Shown here in pieces: positions 18,334-26,471 of a stretch of DNA of 64,000 nt (position 1 is the first letter of the stretch; each line of letters starts with the position of its first letter). The stretch is from Flavobacterium pisciphilum (GTDB taxonomy: Bacteria; Bacteroidota; Bacteroidia; Flavobacteriales; Flavobacteriaceae). The stretch lies in assembly GCF_020905345.1 (NCBI RefSeq), contig NZ_JAJJMO010000001.1, positions 1,736,001-1,800,000 of the forward strand, written 5' to 3'. A program made the translations under genes and the position numbers. The notes under the pieces were generated by a model, which worked only from the letters and a program-made list of their open reading frames with translations, was not told where the DNA came from and ran no database searches.

Positions 18334-18804
18334 TTAATACCAGCGAAAATAAAAACCTCCAAAATCATTTAATCTAAAATTTCTACTTTCAACTTTAATC
18401 AATATTAAAAGTCTTTGAGAAAAGATTAAATGCCTTTGCGCGCTAGAAACAAAAATATCAATCAGCATATGAGCATTTTTTATATTTATAGTATCCAAAC
18501 TATCAAATACAACAACTAAACCGTTATCCTGAATTTCAATTTCATTCAAACATTCCTGCAGTGCATCCCAATTATGGCCGTAATAAACTGGAAAATCAAA
18601 TTTACTATGTAACGAGTTATGAAGCATTTCGTTATTTACCCATTCAGAACAATCAAATGTGATAATTTTATAACCTTCTGAATGTAGCCATTCTGTATCA
18701 TTTCCTAAAACCGAATAATCATTATAGGGTTTTAAAAAACCACTTGCTATAATTTCATAATCTAGTCTTTTCCAACTTTCAGGCTCATTTGTAAATTTTA
18801 TCAT
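18334..18804 (-). CDS. Barstar-family protein (RNase inhibitor-like)
   Basis: A 156-residue protein whose second half matches barstar: YKIITFDCSEWVN, then YYGHNWDALQECLNEI, the helix-loop with the conserved aspartate that contacts barnase. The N-terminal 45 residues are extra compared with the 90-residue classical barstar. Barstar binds and inhibits barnase-like RNases in the cytoplasm. No barnase, polymorphic-toxin or secretion gene is adjacent, so it is an orphan immunity-like gene here. Only a 37-codon frame lies downstream. Confidence 0.8.
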   Translation of the reverse strand: MIKFTNEPESWKRLDYEIIASGFLKPYNDYSVLGNDTEWLHSEGYKIITFDCSEWVNNEMLHNSLHSKFDFPVYYGHNWDALQECLNEIEIQDNGLVVVFDSLDTINIKNAHMLIDIFVSSAQRHLIFSQRLLILIKVESRNFRLNDFGGFYFRWY

Positions 18805-18927
18805 TTTTTCTACTACTCCCTATTTATCGCAATTAATCCTTAATCTAATTAGTTAACAAAACTTGATACTCCTTTGTTCTTTTAAATTGTCATCAGCTTT
18901 AGCTGAAAGTTAACAAATCTACACAAA

Positions 18928-18967
18928 AAAGGCTTTAGCCAAAATTGTAGTTTTTGCTAAAGCCTTA
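18928..18967 (-). terminator. Terminator of cydAB
   Basis: AAGGCTTTAGC (18929-18939) pairs with GCTAAAGCCTT (18956-18966). The A run before it becomes a T tail on the minus strand. The related palindromic word CAGCTTTAGCTG lies at about 18894-18905, and GGCTTTAGCC recurs near 30139, so the stem may derive from a repeat. Confidence 0.75.
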
Positions 18968-19018
18968 AATTAAAATCTTTATTTTTTTCTCCAACTGAAT
19001 CAAGAGGAGATTTACCTA

Positions 19019-20095
19019 TTAATGCTCTCCATATCCAATATCATCCATTTTACCACTAAAGACTTTATATTGAATAACAAAATATACAATTACCAAAGCT
19101 AGAGCAATAAAAAACCAACTCATTCCTACAGACAATCCGTATTCATGTGCAGCAGTATTATAGATGGTTAATGAAGGATTCACCTTATTAGTTGATGGCA
19201 ATACATTTGGAAAAATAGAAACTGCCGTTGAAGCAAAACCTCCAACAAGAAATAAAGTCGAAAAGATAAATGCAGAACCGTCTTTTTTATACGAACGCAC
19301 TTTAAACAATCCAACAATCCCGATAAATGTAATCAGAGGAAATATCCATAATATTGGCGTTTCAATAAAATTATGAAATGGTTTTGGTTCAATAAAATGC
19401 CAGATTTGCAAAGAAATAAACACCAAAATCAGCAATACTATATTCAATCTAAAAACTACATTTTTAAGCTTTTCATTTAATGAAGAATTGGTTTTAAAGA
19501 TAATCCAGTTAGCTCCATGAATCGTTAAAGCAACTACACTCACTATTCCAAGAAACAAAGTAAACCAATCGATAATCCCTAATTCATTAGCTTGTGGGCT
19601 AAAAGTAGAATTCCACAAAGGCAAAAAGAAAAAATGTGCTTCTTGAGTAGAAACTCCATTTACAACCATTCCTAAATTTACGCCACGAACAATATTCCCT
19701 AAAGCAATTCCGAAGAATAAAGCCAGTAGCAAACTTGCAATCCCAAATGCTTTATCCCAAATTACTTCCCACATAGGGTGGTGAATTTGCCCACGCATTT
19801 CTAATCCGATTGCTCTAAAAATAAGCAACCACAAAATCATGATTAATGGCAAATAAAACCCACTGAACGAAGAGGCATATAAAATTGGAAAGGCAAAAAA
19901 CAAAACACCTCCCGCTGCAATAATCCACACCTCATTGGCATCCCAAAAAGGACCAATTGCACTGGTTATTGCTTTTTTATCTTTTTCTGTTTTAGCAAAA
20001 AATAAATGAATAATTCCTGCACCAAAATCATAACCATCTAATACAATGTACACGGCTAGGATTCCCATTAAAACTACGTACCAAAAAAATTCCAT
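19019..20095 (-). CDS. cydB: Cytochrome bd oxidase subunit II
   Basis: A 358-residue membrane protein with about nine hydrophobic segments. It begins with the subunit II signature YIVLDGYDFGAGIIHL and continues GPFWDANEVWIIAAGGVLFFAFP, which is diagnostic of CydB. It pairs with CydA to form the high-affinity quinol oxidase. The start codon lies two bases after the cydA stop. The gene ends near a strong hairpin terminator. No small CydX-like frame stands out downstream. Confidence 0.93.
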   Translation of the reverse strand: MEFFWYVVLMGILAVYIVLDGYDFGAGIIHLFFAKTEKDKKAITSAIGPFWDANEVWIIAAGGVLFFAFPILYASSFSGFYLPLIMILWLLIFRAIGLEMRGQIHHPMWEVIWDKAFGIASLLLALFFGIALGNIVRGVNLGMVVNGVSTQEAHFFFLPLWNSTFSPQANELGIIDWFTLFLGIVSVVALTIHGANWIIFKTNSSLNEKLKNVVFRLNIVLLILVFISLQIWHFIEPKPFHNFIETPILWIFPLITFIGIVGLFKVRSYKKDGSAFIFSTLFLVGGFASTAVSIFPNVLPSTNKVNPSLTIYNTAAHEYGLSVGMSWFFIALALVIVYFVIQYKVFSGKMDDIGYGEH

Positions 20096-20097
20096 AA

Positions 20098-21429
20098 TTA
20101 TATATTTTCTGTGTGAGGTCCTTTATTGATGATTTTCCCAACCAGTAGCAAAAACAACATGCCCAATAAAAGATATAATCCTATAAATCCAAGTAATGTA
20201 AACAACGTATTCCCTGAAGAAACCGTTGGTGAAGCACCTTCGGCAGTGCGCAATAAGTTATAAACTAACCATGGCTGACGTCCTAACTCGGCAGTATACC
20301 ATCCGGCAGTATTAGCGATATATGGAAACGGAAGCATGAAAAGCAACGACCATAAAATCCATTTGGTTTCGAATAATTTTTTCCTGCAAAGCTGAAAAAC
20401 TGCAAAAGCCATTAATCCTATAAATATAGTACCCAATCCTACCATAACATGGTATGCATAATACAGTCCCGAAATATTAGTAGGATGAACACTTTCATCA
20501 AACTGATCGAGTCCTTTTATTTCTTCATGCCAACTTCCGTAGGTTAAGAAACTCAAGATATTAGGAACTGCTATTTTATTATCTAACTTTTTATCTTTTA
20601 CATCGGGTTGCCCAATAAGAACAATTTCTGCCCCTTTTTTCTCAGTATGAAAAATTCCTTCCATAGCTGCAAAAGTTACAGGTTGGTATTTCACCACATT
20701 TTTAGCAAGCAAATCACCTGTTGGAACAGCTACAATTACACAAGAAATTAATCCGAAGATAACTCCCGTTTTAACGAATAGTTTCCCGTAAGCAAGATTC
20801 TTTTTGCTTAAAAGGTAAAAAGCTCCAATTCCAGCAACAACAAATGAACTTGTTACCATAGATGCGGCTTGATTATGCAAGTAAGAAGGCCACAACCAAG
20901 GATTCAGAAACAAAGCACTAAAATTGGTTAGTACAAATCTTCCGTTTTCAAGAATTTCATATCCTACAGGATTCTGCATCCAAGAATGGGTTGCAATTAT
21001 TAAATATCCGCTAGCCCACGACCCGATACATATCAGTAATCCTGTGACAAAATGCCATTTATGCCCGAGCAGTTTTTCGCCAAATAAAAATATTCCCAGA
21101 AATGAGGATTCTAAGAAGAAAGAAAACATTCCTTCCATGGCAAGTGTTTGTCCTATAATTCCGCCGGTTAATTCTGAAAACTTAGCCCAATTGGTTCCAA
21201 ACTGAAACTCCATCGGAATCCCCGTAACAACCCCCATTGCAAAGTTTAGAGCGAAGATTCTCATCCAAAAATGAGTCGCATGATTGTATTGTTCGATTTT
21301 AGTTCTTAGATATTTCCATTTAAAATATACAATGATTAAGGAAAGTCCCATTGTAAGTTGAGGAAAGAGATAGTGAAAGGTAATTGTAAATGCAAATTGC
21401 ATTCGATCATAAAAAAGCATTTCTTCCAT
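20098..21429 (-). CDS. cydA: Cytochrome bd oxidase subunit I
   Basis: A 443-residue heme-binding subunit of cytochrome bd quinol oxidase. H19 (TITFHYLFPQLTMG) is the expected heme b595 axial ligand. The quinol-site motif GRQPWLVYNLLRT is present. The length is that of the short Q-loop type. Bd oxidases reduce oxygen at low concentration and are resistant to sulfide, which fits the sulfur genes on both sides. It is the first gene of cydAB, divergent from the MBL-rhodanese gene. Confidence 0.94.
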   Translation of the reverse strand: MEEMLFYDRMQFAFTITFHYLFPQLTMGLSLIIVYFKWKYLRTKIEQYNHATHFWMRIFALNFAMGVVTGIPMEFQFGTNWAKFSELTGGIIGQTLAMEGMFSFFLESSFLGIFLFGEKLLGHKWHFVTGLLICIGSWASGYLIIATHSWMQNPVGYEILENGRFVLTNFSALFLNPWLWPSYLHNQAASMVTSSFVVAGIGAFYLLSKKNLAYGKLFVKTGVIFGLISCVIVAVPTGDLLAKNVVKYQPVTFAAMEGIFHTEKKGAEIVLIGQPDVKDKKLDNKIAVPNILSFLTYGSWHEEIKGLDQFDESVHPTNISGLYYAYHVMVGLGTIFIGLMAFAVFQLCRKKLFETKWILWSLLFMLPFPYIANTAGWYTAELGRQPWLVYNLLRTAEGASPTVSSGNTLFTLLGFIGLYLLLGMLFLLLVGKIINKGPHTENI

Positions 21430-21462
21430 ACTAGTCGTATATTATTTAATTATGAAGTCTCG

Positions 21463-21470
21463 CAAATTTA
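21463..21470 (-). promoter_or_regulatory. Candidate -7 element of cydAB
   Basis: Read on the minus strand this is TAAATTTG, a TAnnTTTG match 33 bp upstream of the cydA ATG. No good -33 TTG is seen. Confidence 0.4.
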
Positions 21471-21677
21471 CCTATTAAAACTAACATAAACTACCTATAA
21501 AAATACTTTATCACTCCACAATTGTAAAAACTTTTAATTCTCTAAAAACACTCAAATAGTTAATTATTTACAAACTATACAAACATATAAGCTCTTTAAT
21601 TCATATATAAAATAAACTCAGACTTATACCTCTCACATAATGAATTTTATAACAAATTTTGGCTCAAAAAAAAATCT

Positions 21678-21691
21678 GTAACATTAGTCAC
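21678..21691. promoter_or_regulatory. Candidate Crp/Fnr operator upstream of MBL-rhodanese operon
   Basis: GTAACATTAGTCAC is an imperfect inverted repeat. It matches the site upstream of the TauE gene (17351-17364, opposite orientation) at 12 of 14 positions. It lies 22 bp before the -7 element at 21714, close to the position of a -33 box, where an activator or repressor would act. Confidence 0.5.
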
Positions 21692-21713
21692 TTATTTTCC
21701 AAAAAAACAAAGT

Positions 21714-21721
21714 TACCTTTG
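21714..21721 (+). promoter_or_regulatory. Candidate -7 element of MBL-rhodanese operon
   Basis: TACCTTTG matches TAnnTTTG and lies 27 bp before the ATG at 21749. The -33 TTG is missing, as expected if the promoter depends on an activator. Confidence 0.45.
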
Positions 21722-21748
21722 CTAAACATTATTTAAGATTACACAACA

Positions 21749-23164
21749 ATGAAAATTGAACAAATTTATACTGGATGTTTAGCACAAGGCGCTTACTACA
21801 TTACTTCAAATGGAGAAGCTGCTATTATTGATCCGCTTAGAGAAATACAACCCTACTTAGACCGTTTAAATCGTGATCAAGTAAAACTAAAATACATCTT
21901 TGAAACTCATTTTCACGCCGATTTCGTTTCGGGACATGTCGATTTAAGCAAAGAAACAGGTGCACCTATTATATATGGTCCAAATGCTGAATGTGGATAT
22001 GATTGTGTTTCGGCAACTGACGAACAAGAATTTAAGTTAGGAAACATAACTATAAAAGCGTTGCATACTCCGGGTCATACTATGGAAAGCACCTCTTATT
22101 TATTAATAGATGAAAACGGAAAAGATTATGCTGTTTTCTCTGGAGATACTTTATTCATAGGAGATGTAGGACGTCCTGACTTAGCTCAAAAAGCTGCTGG
22201 AATGACACAAGATCAATTGGCAGCAATATTATTTAATTCGCTACGAACAAAAATAATGACTTTGGCAGATGATGTTATTGTATATCCAGCTCATGGTGCA
22301 GGAAGTGCTTGTGGTAAAAACATGAGTAAAGAAACAGTATCGACAATTGGAAATCAAAAAGCAACCAATTATGCTTTGCGTGCTAATATGACTGAAGCTG
22401 AATTTATCACTGAAGTAACTGATGGATTATTACCTCCTCCCGCTTATTTTAGTATGAATGTGGCTATGAACAAAGCTGGATATGAAAGTTTCGAGTCTGT
22501 TTTACACAATGGAATGAAAGCTATAAAAGTTGATGAATTTGAAGCTGTAGTTGAAGAAACTGGTGCTTTAATTTTAGACACTAGAAACAATAGTAATTTT
22601 AGCAAAGGATTTATTCCACAATCAGTAAATATTGGTATCAATGGGGATTTTGCTCCTTGGGTTGGGACTTTAATTGCCGATGTAAAACAACCTATTGTAT
22701 TAGTAACTGAAACAGGATTAGAAGAAGAAACAGTAACTCGATTAAGCCGCGTAGGTTTCGATTCAATTATCGGACATCTTGAAGGTGGATTTGATGCTTG
22801 GAAAGATGCTAATTATGAAACTGATACAGTAAACAGAATTACTCCTGACCAATTTGCAAACGAATTCAAACCAGAAGAAAACAAAGTAATCGATATTCGT
22901 AAAGAAACCGAATACAGTGCAGAACATATTGAAGATGCATATAACAAACCATTAGCGTATATTAATGACTGGGTAAAAGATATCGACCCAAAAGAGCATT
23001 TTTATTTACATTGCGCAGGTGGATATAGAAGTATGATAGCAGCATCAATATTACAAGCAAGAGGATTTAGAAACTTCACTGAAATTGAAGGAGGCTTTAA
23101 TGCTATCGCAAAAACTACAATTCCAAAGTCTGATTTTGTATGTCAAAGTAAAGTTTTAAAATAA
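21749..23164 (+). CDS. MBL-fold hydrolase with two rhodanese domains (persulfide dioxygenase-like)
   Basis: A 471-residue fusion protein. Residues of about 1-250 form an ETHE1/glyoxalase II-like metallo-beta-lactamase domain with HFHADFVSGH (metal ligands), TPGHTMES and FSGDTLFIGDVGRPD. A first rhodanese domain (about 255-360) has no cysteine at its active loop (LVTETGLEEE). A second one (about 370-465) has catalytic C422 (LHCAGGYRSMIA). Such fusions oxidise glutathione persulfide or low-molecular-weight persulfide to sulfite, with sulfur transfer by the rhodanese. It heads an operon with two YeeE-type genes. Confidence 0.88.
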   Translation: MKIEQIYTGCLAQGAYYITSNGEAAIIDPLREIQPYLDRLNRDQVKLKYIFETHFHADFVSGHVDLSKETGAPIIYGPNAECGYDCVSATDEQEFKLGNITIKALHTPGHTMESTSYLLIDENGKDYAVFSGDTLFIGDVGRPDLAQKAAGMTQDQLAAILFNSLRTKIMTLADDVIVYPAHGAGSACGKNMSKETVSTIGNQKATNYALRANMTEAEFITEVTDGLLPPPAYFSMNVAMNKAGYESFESVLHNGMKAIKVDEFEAVVEETGALILDTRNNSNFSKGFIPQSVNIGINGDFAPWVGTLIADVKQPIVLVTETGLEEETVTRLSRVGFDSIIGHLEGGFDAWKDANYETDTVNRITPDQFANEFKPEENKVIDIRKETEYSAEHIEDAYNKPLAYINDWVKDIDPKEHFYLHCAGGYRSMIAASILQARGFRNFTEIEGGFNAIAKTTIPKSDFVCQSKVLK

Positions 23165-23167
23165 ATT

Positions 23168-23245
23168 AAGTAACAAAGGTACAGCGTTTCAAAGCGACAA
23201 AGGTTTTAGCCTTTGAACCTCTGAATCTTTGCCTCTCAAAACCTA
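23168..23245. repeat. AACCTTTG-type word repeat before yeeE-like gene
   Basis: The gap holds AAGTAACAAAGGTACAG, TTTCAAAGCGACAAAGG and inverse words CCTTTGAACCTCTGAA, TTTGCCTCT. It is the same word family as at 2884-3575, arranged as a loose inverted repeat. It ends 8 bp before the next ATG. Confidence 0.65.
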
Positions 23246-23252
23246 AAAAAAA

Positions 23253-23822
23253 ATGAATTTAATTGAAATTATAAAAGAACCGTGGCCGTGGTATGTTTCA
23301 GGTCCGTTAATTGGTTTAACCGTTCCTATTTTATTAATTTTTGGAAACAAAGCATTTGGAATTAGTTCCTCATTACGTCACATTTGTGCAATGTGTATTC
23401 CTGCAAACATTTCATTCTTTAAATACGATTGGAAAAAAGAAAGCTGGAATTTATTTTTTGTCTTCGGAATATTTTTGGGCGGAGTTATAGCAACTGCTTT
23501 CTTGTCAAATCCAAATCCTATCGAAATTAACTCAAACCTAACTACCGAATTAGCTACTTATGGTATTACTGATAATTCAGGACTAATGCCTGCTCAGCTT
23601 TTTTCATGGGAAAGCCTATTAACGCTACGTGGATTTATAATGATTGTAGTTGGTGGTTTTCTTGTAGGTTTCGGAACGCGTTATGCTGGCGGATGTACAA
23701 GCGGACACTCTATCATGGGAATTTCTAATTTACAATGGCCTTCACTAGTAGCAACTATTTGCTTCATGGTTGGTGGTTTTGTAATGGCAAACCTAATTCT
23801 TCCTTTTATACTTTCACTGTAA
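23253..23822 (+). CDS. YeeE/YedE-family transporter half (N-terminal type)
   Basis: A 189-residue membrane protein with about five hydrophobic segments. It shows the YeeE signature YAGGCTSGHSIMGISNLQ with C148, and a second cysteine motif HICAMC (C45, C48). In YeeE proteins, conserved cysteines pass thiosulfate through the membrane. Here the transporter is split in two genes, and this one carries the first half. It follows the persulfide dioxygenase-like gene, so sulfur-anion uptake or export coupled to that enzyme is likely. Confidence 0.85.
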   Translation: MNLIEIIKEPWPWYVSGPLIGLTVPILLIFGNKAFGISSSLRHICAMCIPANISFFKYDWKKESWNLFFVFGIFLGGVIATAFLSNPNPIEINSNLTTELATYGITDNSGLMPAQLFSWESLLTLRGFIMIVVGGFLVGFGTRYAGGCTSGHSIMGISNLQWPSLVATICFMVGGFVMANLILPFILSL

Positions 23823-23832
23823 ATCTTTAAAA

Positions 23833-24249
23833 ATGAAAATTTCAAACTTAAAATATATGCTAGTCGGAATTGTATTCGGCATAGTATTCGTAAAAGCCGA
23901 AATCATAAGCTGGTACCGTATTCAAGAAATGTTTCGTTTACAATCATTCTTTATGTATGGCGTAATCGGAAGTGCAGTTATGGTAGGAATGGTATCTGTT
24001 TTTTTGATAAAAAAATTCAATGTAAAAACAATCCAAGGAGAACAAATCAAAATTGAGCCTAAAACTTTTAGCAAAGGACAAATTTATGGTGGACTATTAT
24101 TTGGTTTTGGTTGGGCAATAACTGGGGCATGCCCTGGTCCTCTTTTTGCACAAATAGGAACTGGAGTTACTGTAGTTGCTGTTACATTAGTAAGTGCAAT
24201 ACTAGGAACTTGGGTTTATGGTTACTTTAAAGATAACCTCCCTCACTAA
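23833..24249 (+). CDS. YeeE/YedE-family transporter half (C-terminal type, DUF6691-like)
   Basis: A 138-residue membrane protein with four hydrophobic segments and the second-half signature GWAITGACPGPLFAQIGTG, containing C100. It starts 10 bp after the first half and ends before a strong terminator, so the two halves are probably made together and form one transporter. The thiosulfate or related substrate is inferred from the family. Confidence 0.85.
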   Translation: MKISNLKYMLVGIVFGIVFVKAEIISWYRIQEMFRLQSFFMYGVIGSAVMVGMVSVFLIKKFNVKTIQGEQIKIEPKTFSKGQIYGGLLFGFGWAITGACPGPLFAQIGTGVTVVAVTLVSAILGTWVYGYFKDNLPH

Positions 24250-24277
24250 TAAAAGCGATACCTTTTATATTATATAG

Positions 24278-24309
24278 AGCCTCATATGTTATTCATATGA
24301 GGCTTTTTC
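24278..24309 (+). terminator. Terminator of the MBL-rhodanese/YeeE operon
   Basis: AGCCTCATATG (24278-24288), loop TTATT, then the perfect complement (24294-24304) and a T tail. Confidence 0.85.
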
Positions 24310-24444
24310 ATTTAAACAAATTCAATATTAAATTAAGTTTAAACATATAAAAATCAGAAAATTATAAAATAATTTTACTTAATTTTAAACTTAATTTCCG
24401 ACTACAAAAAACCTCCATAAATAATATTAACGAAATTTTAACGA

Positions 24445-24463
24445 TACATTTGTATATACAAAT
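24445..24463. promoter_or_regulatory. MarR operator copy 1
   Basis: TACATTTGTATATACAAAT contains the perfect 16-bp palindrome ATTTGTATATACAAAT (24448-24463). The identical 19 bases recur 31 bp downstream. Confidence 0.7.
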
Positions 24464-24475
24464 ATAAAACATGAG

Positions 24476-24494
24476 TACATTTGTATATACAAAT
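24476..24494. promoter_or_regulatory. MarR operator copy 2 overlapping -7 element
   Basis: This is a second copy of the 19-base word, with the palindrome at 24479-24494. Its first eight bases, TACATTTG, match the TAnnTTTG -7 element. The TTTG of copy 1 lies 23 bp before it and could serve as the -33 box. The palindrome ends 15 bp before the MarR ATG, so bound protein would cover the promoter. Confidence 0.7.
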
Positions 24495-24509
24495 TAGACA
24501 CTGACGACT

Positions 24510-24971
24510 ATGACTATTGAAGATGTAATAAAAAGTACCGTTAAGATGGATAATTCAAAAAGAGTTATTCTAAATATAATGTACACACAAAATGTGCTTC
24601 AAGATAAATTCAACGAGGTATTAAAACCTTATGATTTATCTGGGGAACAATATAATGTGTTACGCATATTAAGAGGACAAAAAGGGAATCCTGCTAATAT
24701 GTGTGTTATTCAAGATCGCATGCTAGCAAAGACAAGTAATACAACTCGACTGGTTGATAAGTTATTACTAAAAGAATTTGTTACCAGAAATGTATGCCCA
24801 GCAAACCGAAGAAAAATAGAAGTATTAATTACTGAAAAAGGACTAGATGTTTTAACTGAATTAGATCCAAAAGTAACTGATCATGAAAATGTTTTTTCTG
24901 AAAACCTGACTACAGATGAATTAGAATTACTAAATGAATTATTAGAAAAATTTAGAAATCAAAAAAATTAA
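24510..24971 (+). CDS. MarR-family transcriptional regulator
   Basis: A 153-residue winged-helix regulator, standard length. The core is QYNVLRILRGQ, then AKTSNTTRLVDKLLLKEFVTRN (recognition helix) and the wing RRKIEVLITEKG. C65 and C96 lie in the DNA-binding half and could respond to oxidants or electrophiles, as in other MarR proteins; this is inference. It is the first gene of an operon with a nitroreductase and a YceI protein. The twin palindromes upstream suggest self-repression. Confidence 0.9.
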   Translation: MTIEDVIKSTVKMDNSKRVILNIMYTQNVLQDKFNEVLKPYDLSGEQYNVLRILRGQKGNPANMCVIQDRMLAKTSNTTRLVDKLLLKEFVTRNVCPANRRKIEVLITEKGLDVLTELDPKVTDHENVFSENLTTDELELLNELLEKFRNQKN

Positions 24972-24985
24972 TACAAATAAATAAA

Positions 24986-25618
24986 ATGAATAAATTCCTA
25001 GAAAATCAAAATTGGAGATACGCAACCAAAAAATTTGATGCGACCAAAAAAATATCTGCTGAAGATATAAATATATTAAAAGAAGCAATACGATTAAGTT
25101 CTTCTTCATATGGATTACAACCATACAAAGTAATTTTTGTTGAATCTCCAGAATTAAGAGCTAAATTGCAAGGAGTAGCTTGGGGACAATCACAAATTGT
25201 AGATGCTTCACATTTAATAGTTTTTGCAAATGACACTAACTTAGATGACTCTAAAATTGAAGATTACATCAAAAACGTAAGCGAAACAAGAGGAATCCCT
25301 GCTGAATCATTAGTAGGTTATAGCAACCTTATGAAAGCTAAAGTTTCATCACTTCCTACAGATTTAAAAAGCACATGGTCAGCTAAACAAACTTACTTAG
25401 CTTTAGGTAATTTATTGAATGCTGCAGCAGAATTAAAAATTGACGTTACACCAATGGAAGGTTTCGAGCCAGCTGCATTTAATGAAATCTTAGGCTTAGA
25501 TGCTTTACATTTAAATGCTGCTGTAATTGCAACAGTAGGATACAGACATGATGACGATGCAACGCAACATCATAAAAAAGTAAGAAAATCTCAAGAAGAA
25601 TTATTTATCACACTATAA
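24986..25618 (+). CDS. NAD(P)H-dependent nitroreductase-family oxidoreductase
   Basis: A 210-residue flavoenzyme of the NfsB-like nitroreductase family. FMN-binding features include WRYATKKFD at the N-terminus, RLSSSSYGLQPYKV and the C-terminal YRHDDDATQHHKKVRKS. These enzymes reduce quinones or nitro compounds with NAD(P)H. It starts 14 bp after the MarR gene and is probably the main target of that regulator, giving an electrophile or quinone defence unit. Confidence 0.88.
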   Translation: MNKFLENQNWRYATKKFDATKKISAEDINILKEAIRLSSSSYGLQPYKVIFVESPELRAKLQGVAWGQSQIVDASHLIVFANDTNLDDSKIEDYIKNVSETRGIPAESLVGYSNLMKAKVSSLPTDLKSTWSAKQTYLALGNLLNAAAELKIDVTPMEGFEPAAFNEILGLDALHLNAAVIATVGYRHDDDATQHHKKVRKSQEELFITL

Positions 25619-25650
25619 TTATTAATCCAAATTTATTAAAATCAAACAAA

Positions 25651-26217
25651 ATGAAAAATTTAAAAACAATTGCTTTAGCCCTAGTGGTAGCTTTATCTTC
25701 AGTTTCAATCAACGCACAAACTAAAAAAGTTGACGTTAAAACAAGTACTGTTAAATGGGTAGGTAAAAAAGTAACTGGAGAACACTCAGGAACTGTAAAC
25801 CTAAAAGATGGTGCTTTAGTATTTAAAGGAAAAAAACTAGCTGGTGGAACTTTCACTGTAGATATGACATCAATCAACGCAACTGACCTTTCTGGTGAAT
25901 ACCAAGGAAAATTAAACGGTCACTTGAAAGCTGATGATTTCTTCGGAACTGAAAAATTCCCAACTGCAAAATTAGTTTTCAAAACTATTGGAGCAAAAGC
26001 AACTGATGTATATACTGTAACTGCAGATTTAACTATCAAAGGAATTACTAAACCAGTAACTTTTGATATTACTGTAAACGGAAACACAGCTACAACTGCA
26101 TTTAAAGTTGATAGAACTAAATATGACATCAAATATAACTCAGGAAACTTCTTTGAGAACTTAGGAGACAAAACTATCAATGACGATTTTGAATTGGCTG
26201 TAGCTTTGAAATTCTAA
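25651..26217 (+). CDS. Secreted YceI-family lipid-binding protein
   Basis: A 188-residue protein with a signal peptide (residues 1-22, ending SINAQ) and the YceI lipocalin-like barrel (STVKWVGKKVTGEHSGTVNLKDG, LTIKGITKPVTFDITVNG). YceI proteins bind isoprenoid chains such as polyprenyl or quinone tails in the periplasm. It is third in the MarR operon, 32 bp after the nitroreductase, which supports a quinone-related role for the unit. A strong terminator follows. Confidence 0.9.
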   Translation: MKNLKTIALALVVALSSVSINAQTKKVDVKTSTVKWVGKKVTGEHSGTVNLKDGALVFKGKKLAGGTFTVDMTSINATDLSGEYQGKLNGHLKADDFFGTEKFPTAKLVFKTIGAKATDVYTVTADLTIKGITKPVTFDITVNGNTATTAFKVDRTKYDIKYNSGNFFENLGDKTINDDFELAVALKF

Positions 26218-26238
26218 TAGTACCACTTACTAATTCAG

Positions 26239-26272
26239 AAAATCCCAACAATTAAATTGTTGGGATTTTTTT
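26239..26272 (+). terminator. Terminator of the MarR/nitroreductase/YceI operon
   Basis: AAAATCCCAACAAT (26239-26252) pairs perfectly with ATTGTTGGGATTTT (26256-26269), followed by more T. Confidence 0.85.
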
Positions 26273-26471
26273 ATGCACTAATTTTACTTTAAAAACTCTA
26301 CTAGCCTAGGAACAAATAAAATAACGTTCGTAAAGTTATAATAACACTTTCATAATATCTTACCATTCTTTGATTAACAAACCTCTTCTAATTTTGGACT
26401 AGTTAAAAAAAAGCTCTTTTTTAAACAAAAGACTTTTATCCAAAAAATCAAATTTTGCAAAAGACACCACT

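Larger units (their letters stand above)
21430..21748. other. cydA / MBL-rhodanese divergent control region
   Basis: This 319-bp AT-rich region drives two divergent operons. It holds a minus-strand -7-like element, a candidate Crp/Fnr site and a plus-strand -7-like element (listed separately). Nothing else is recognisable. Confidence 0.55.
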
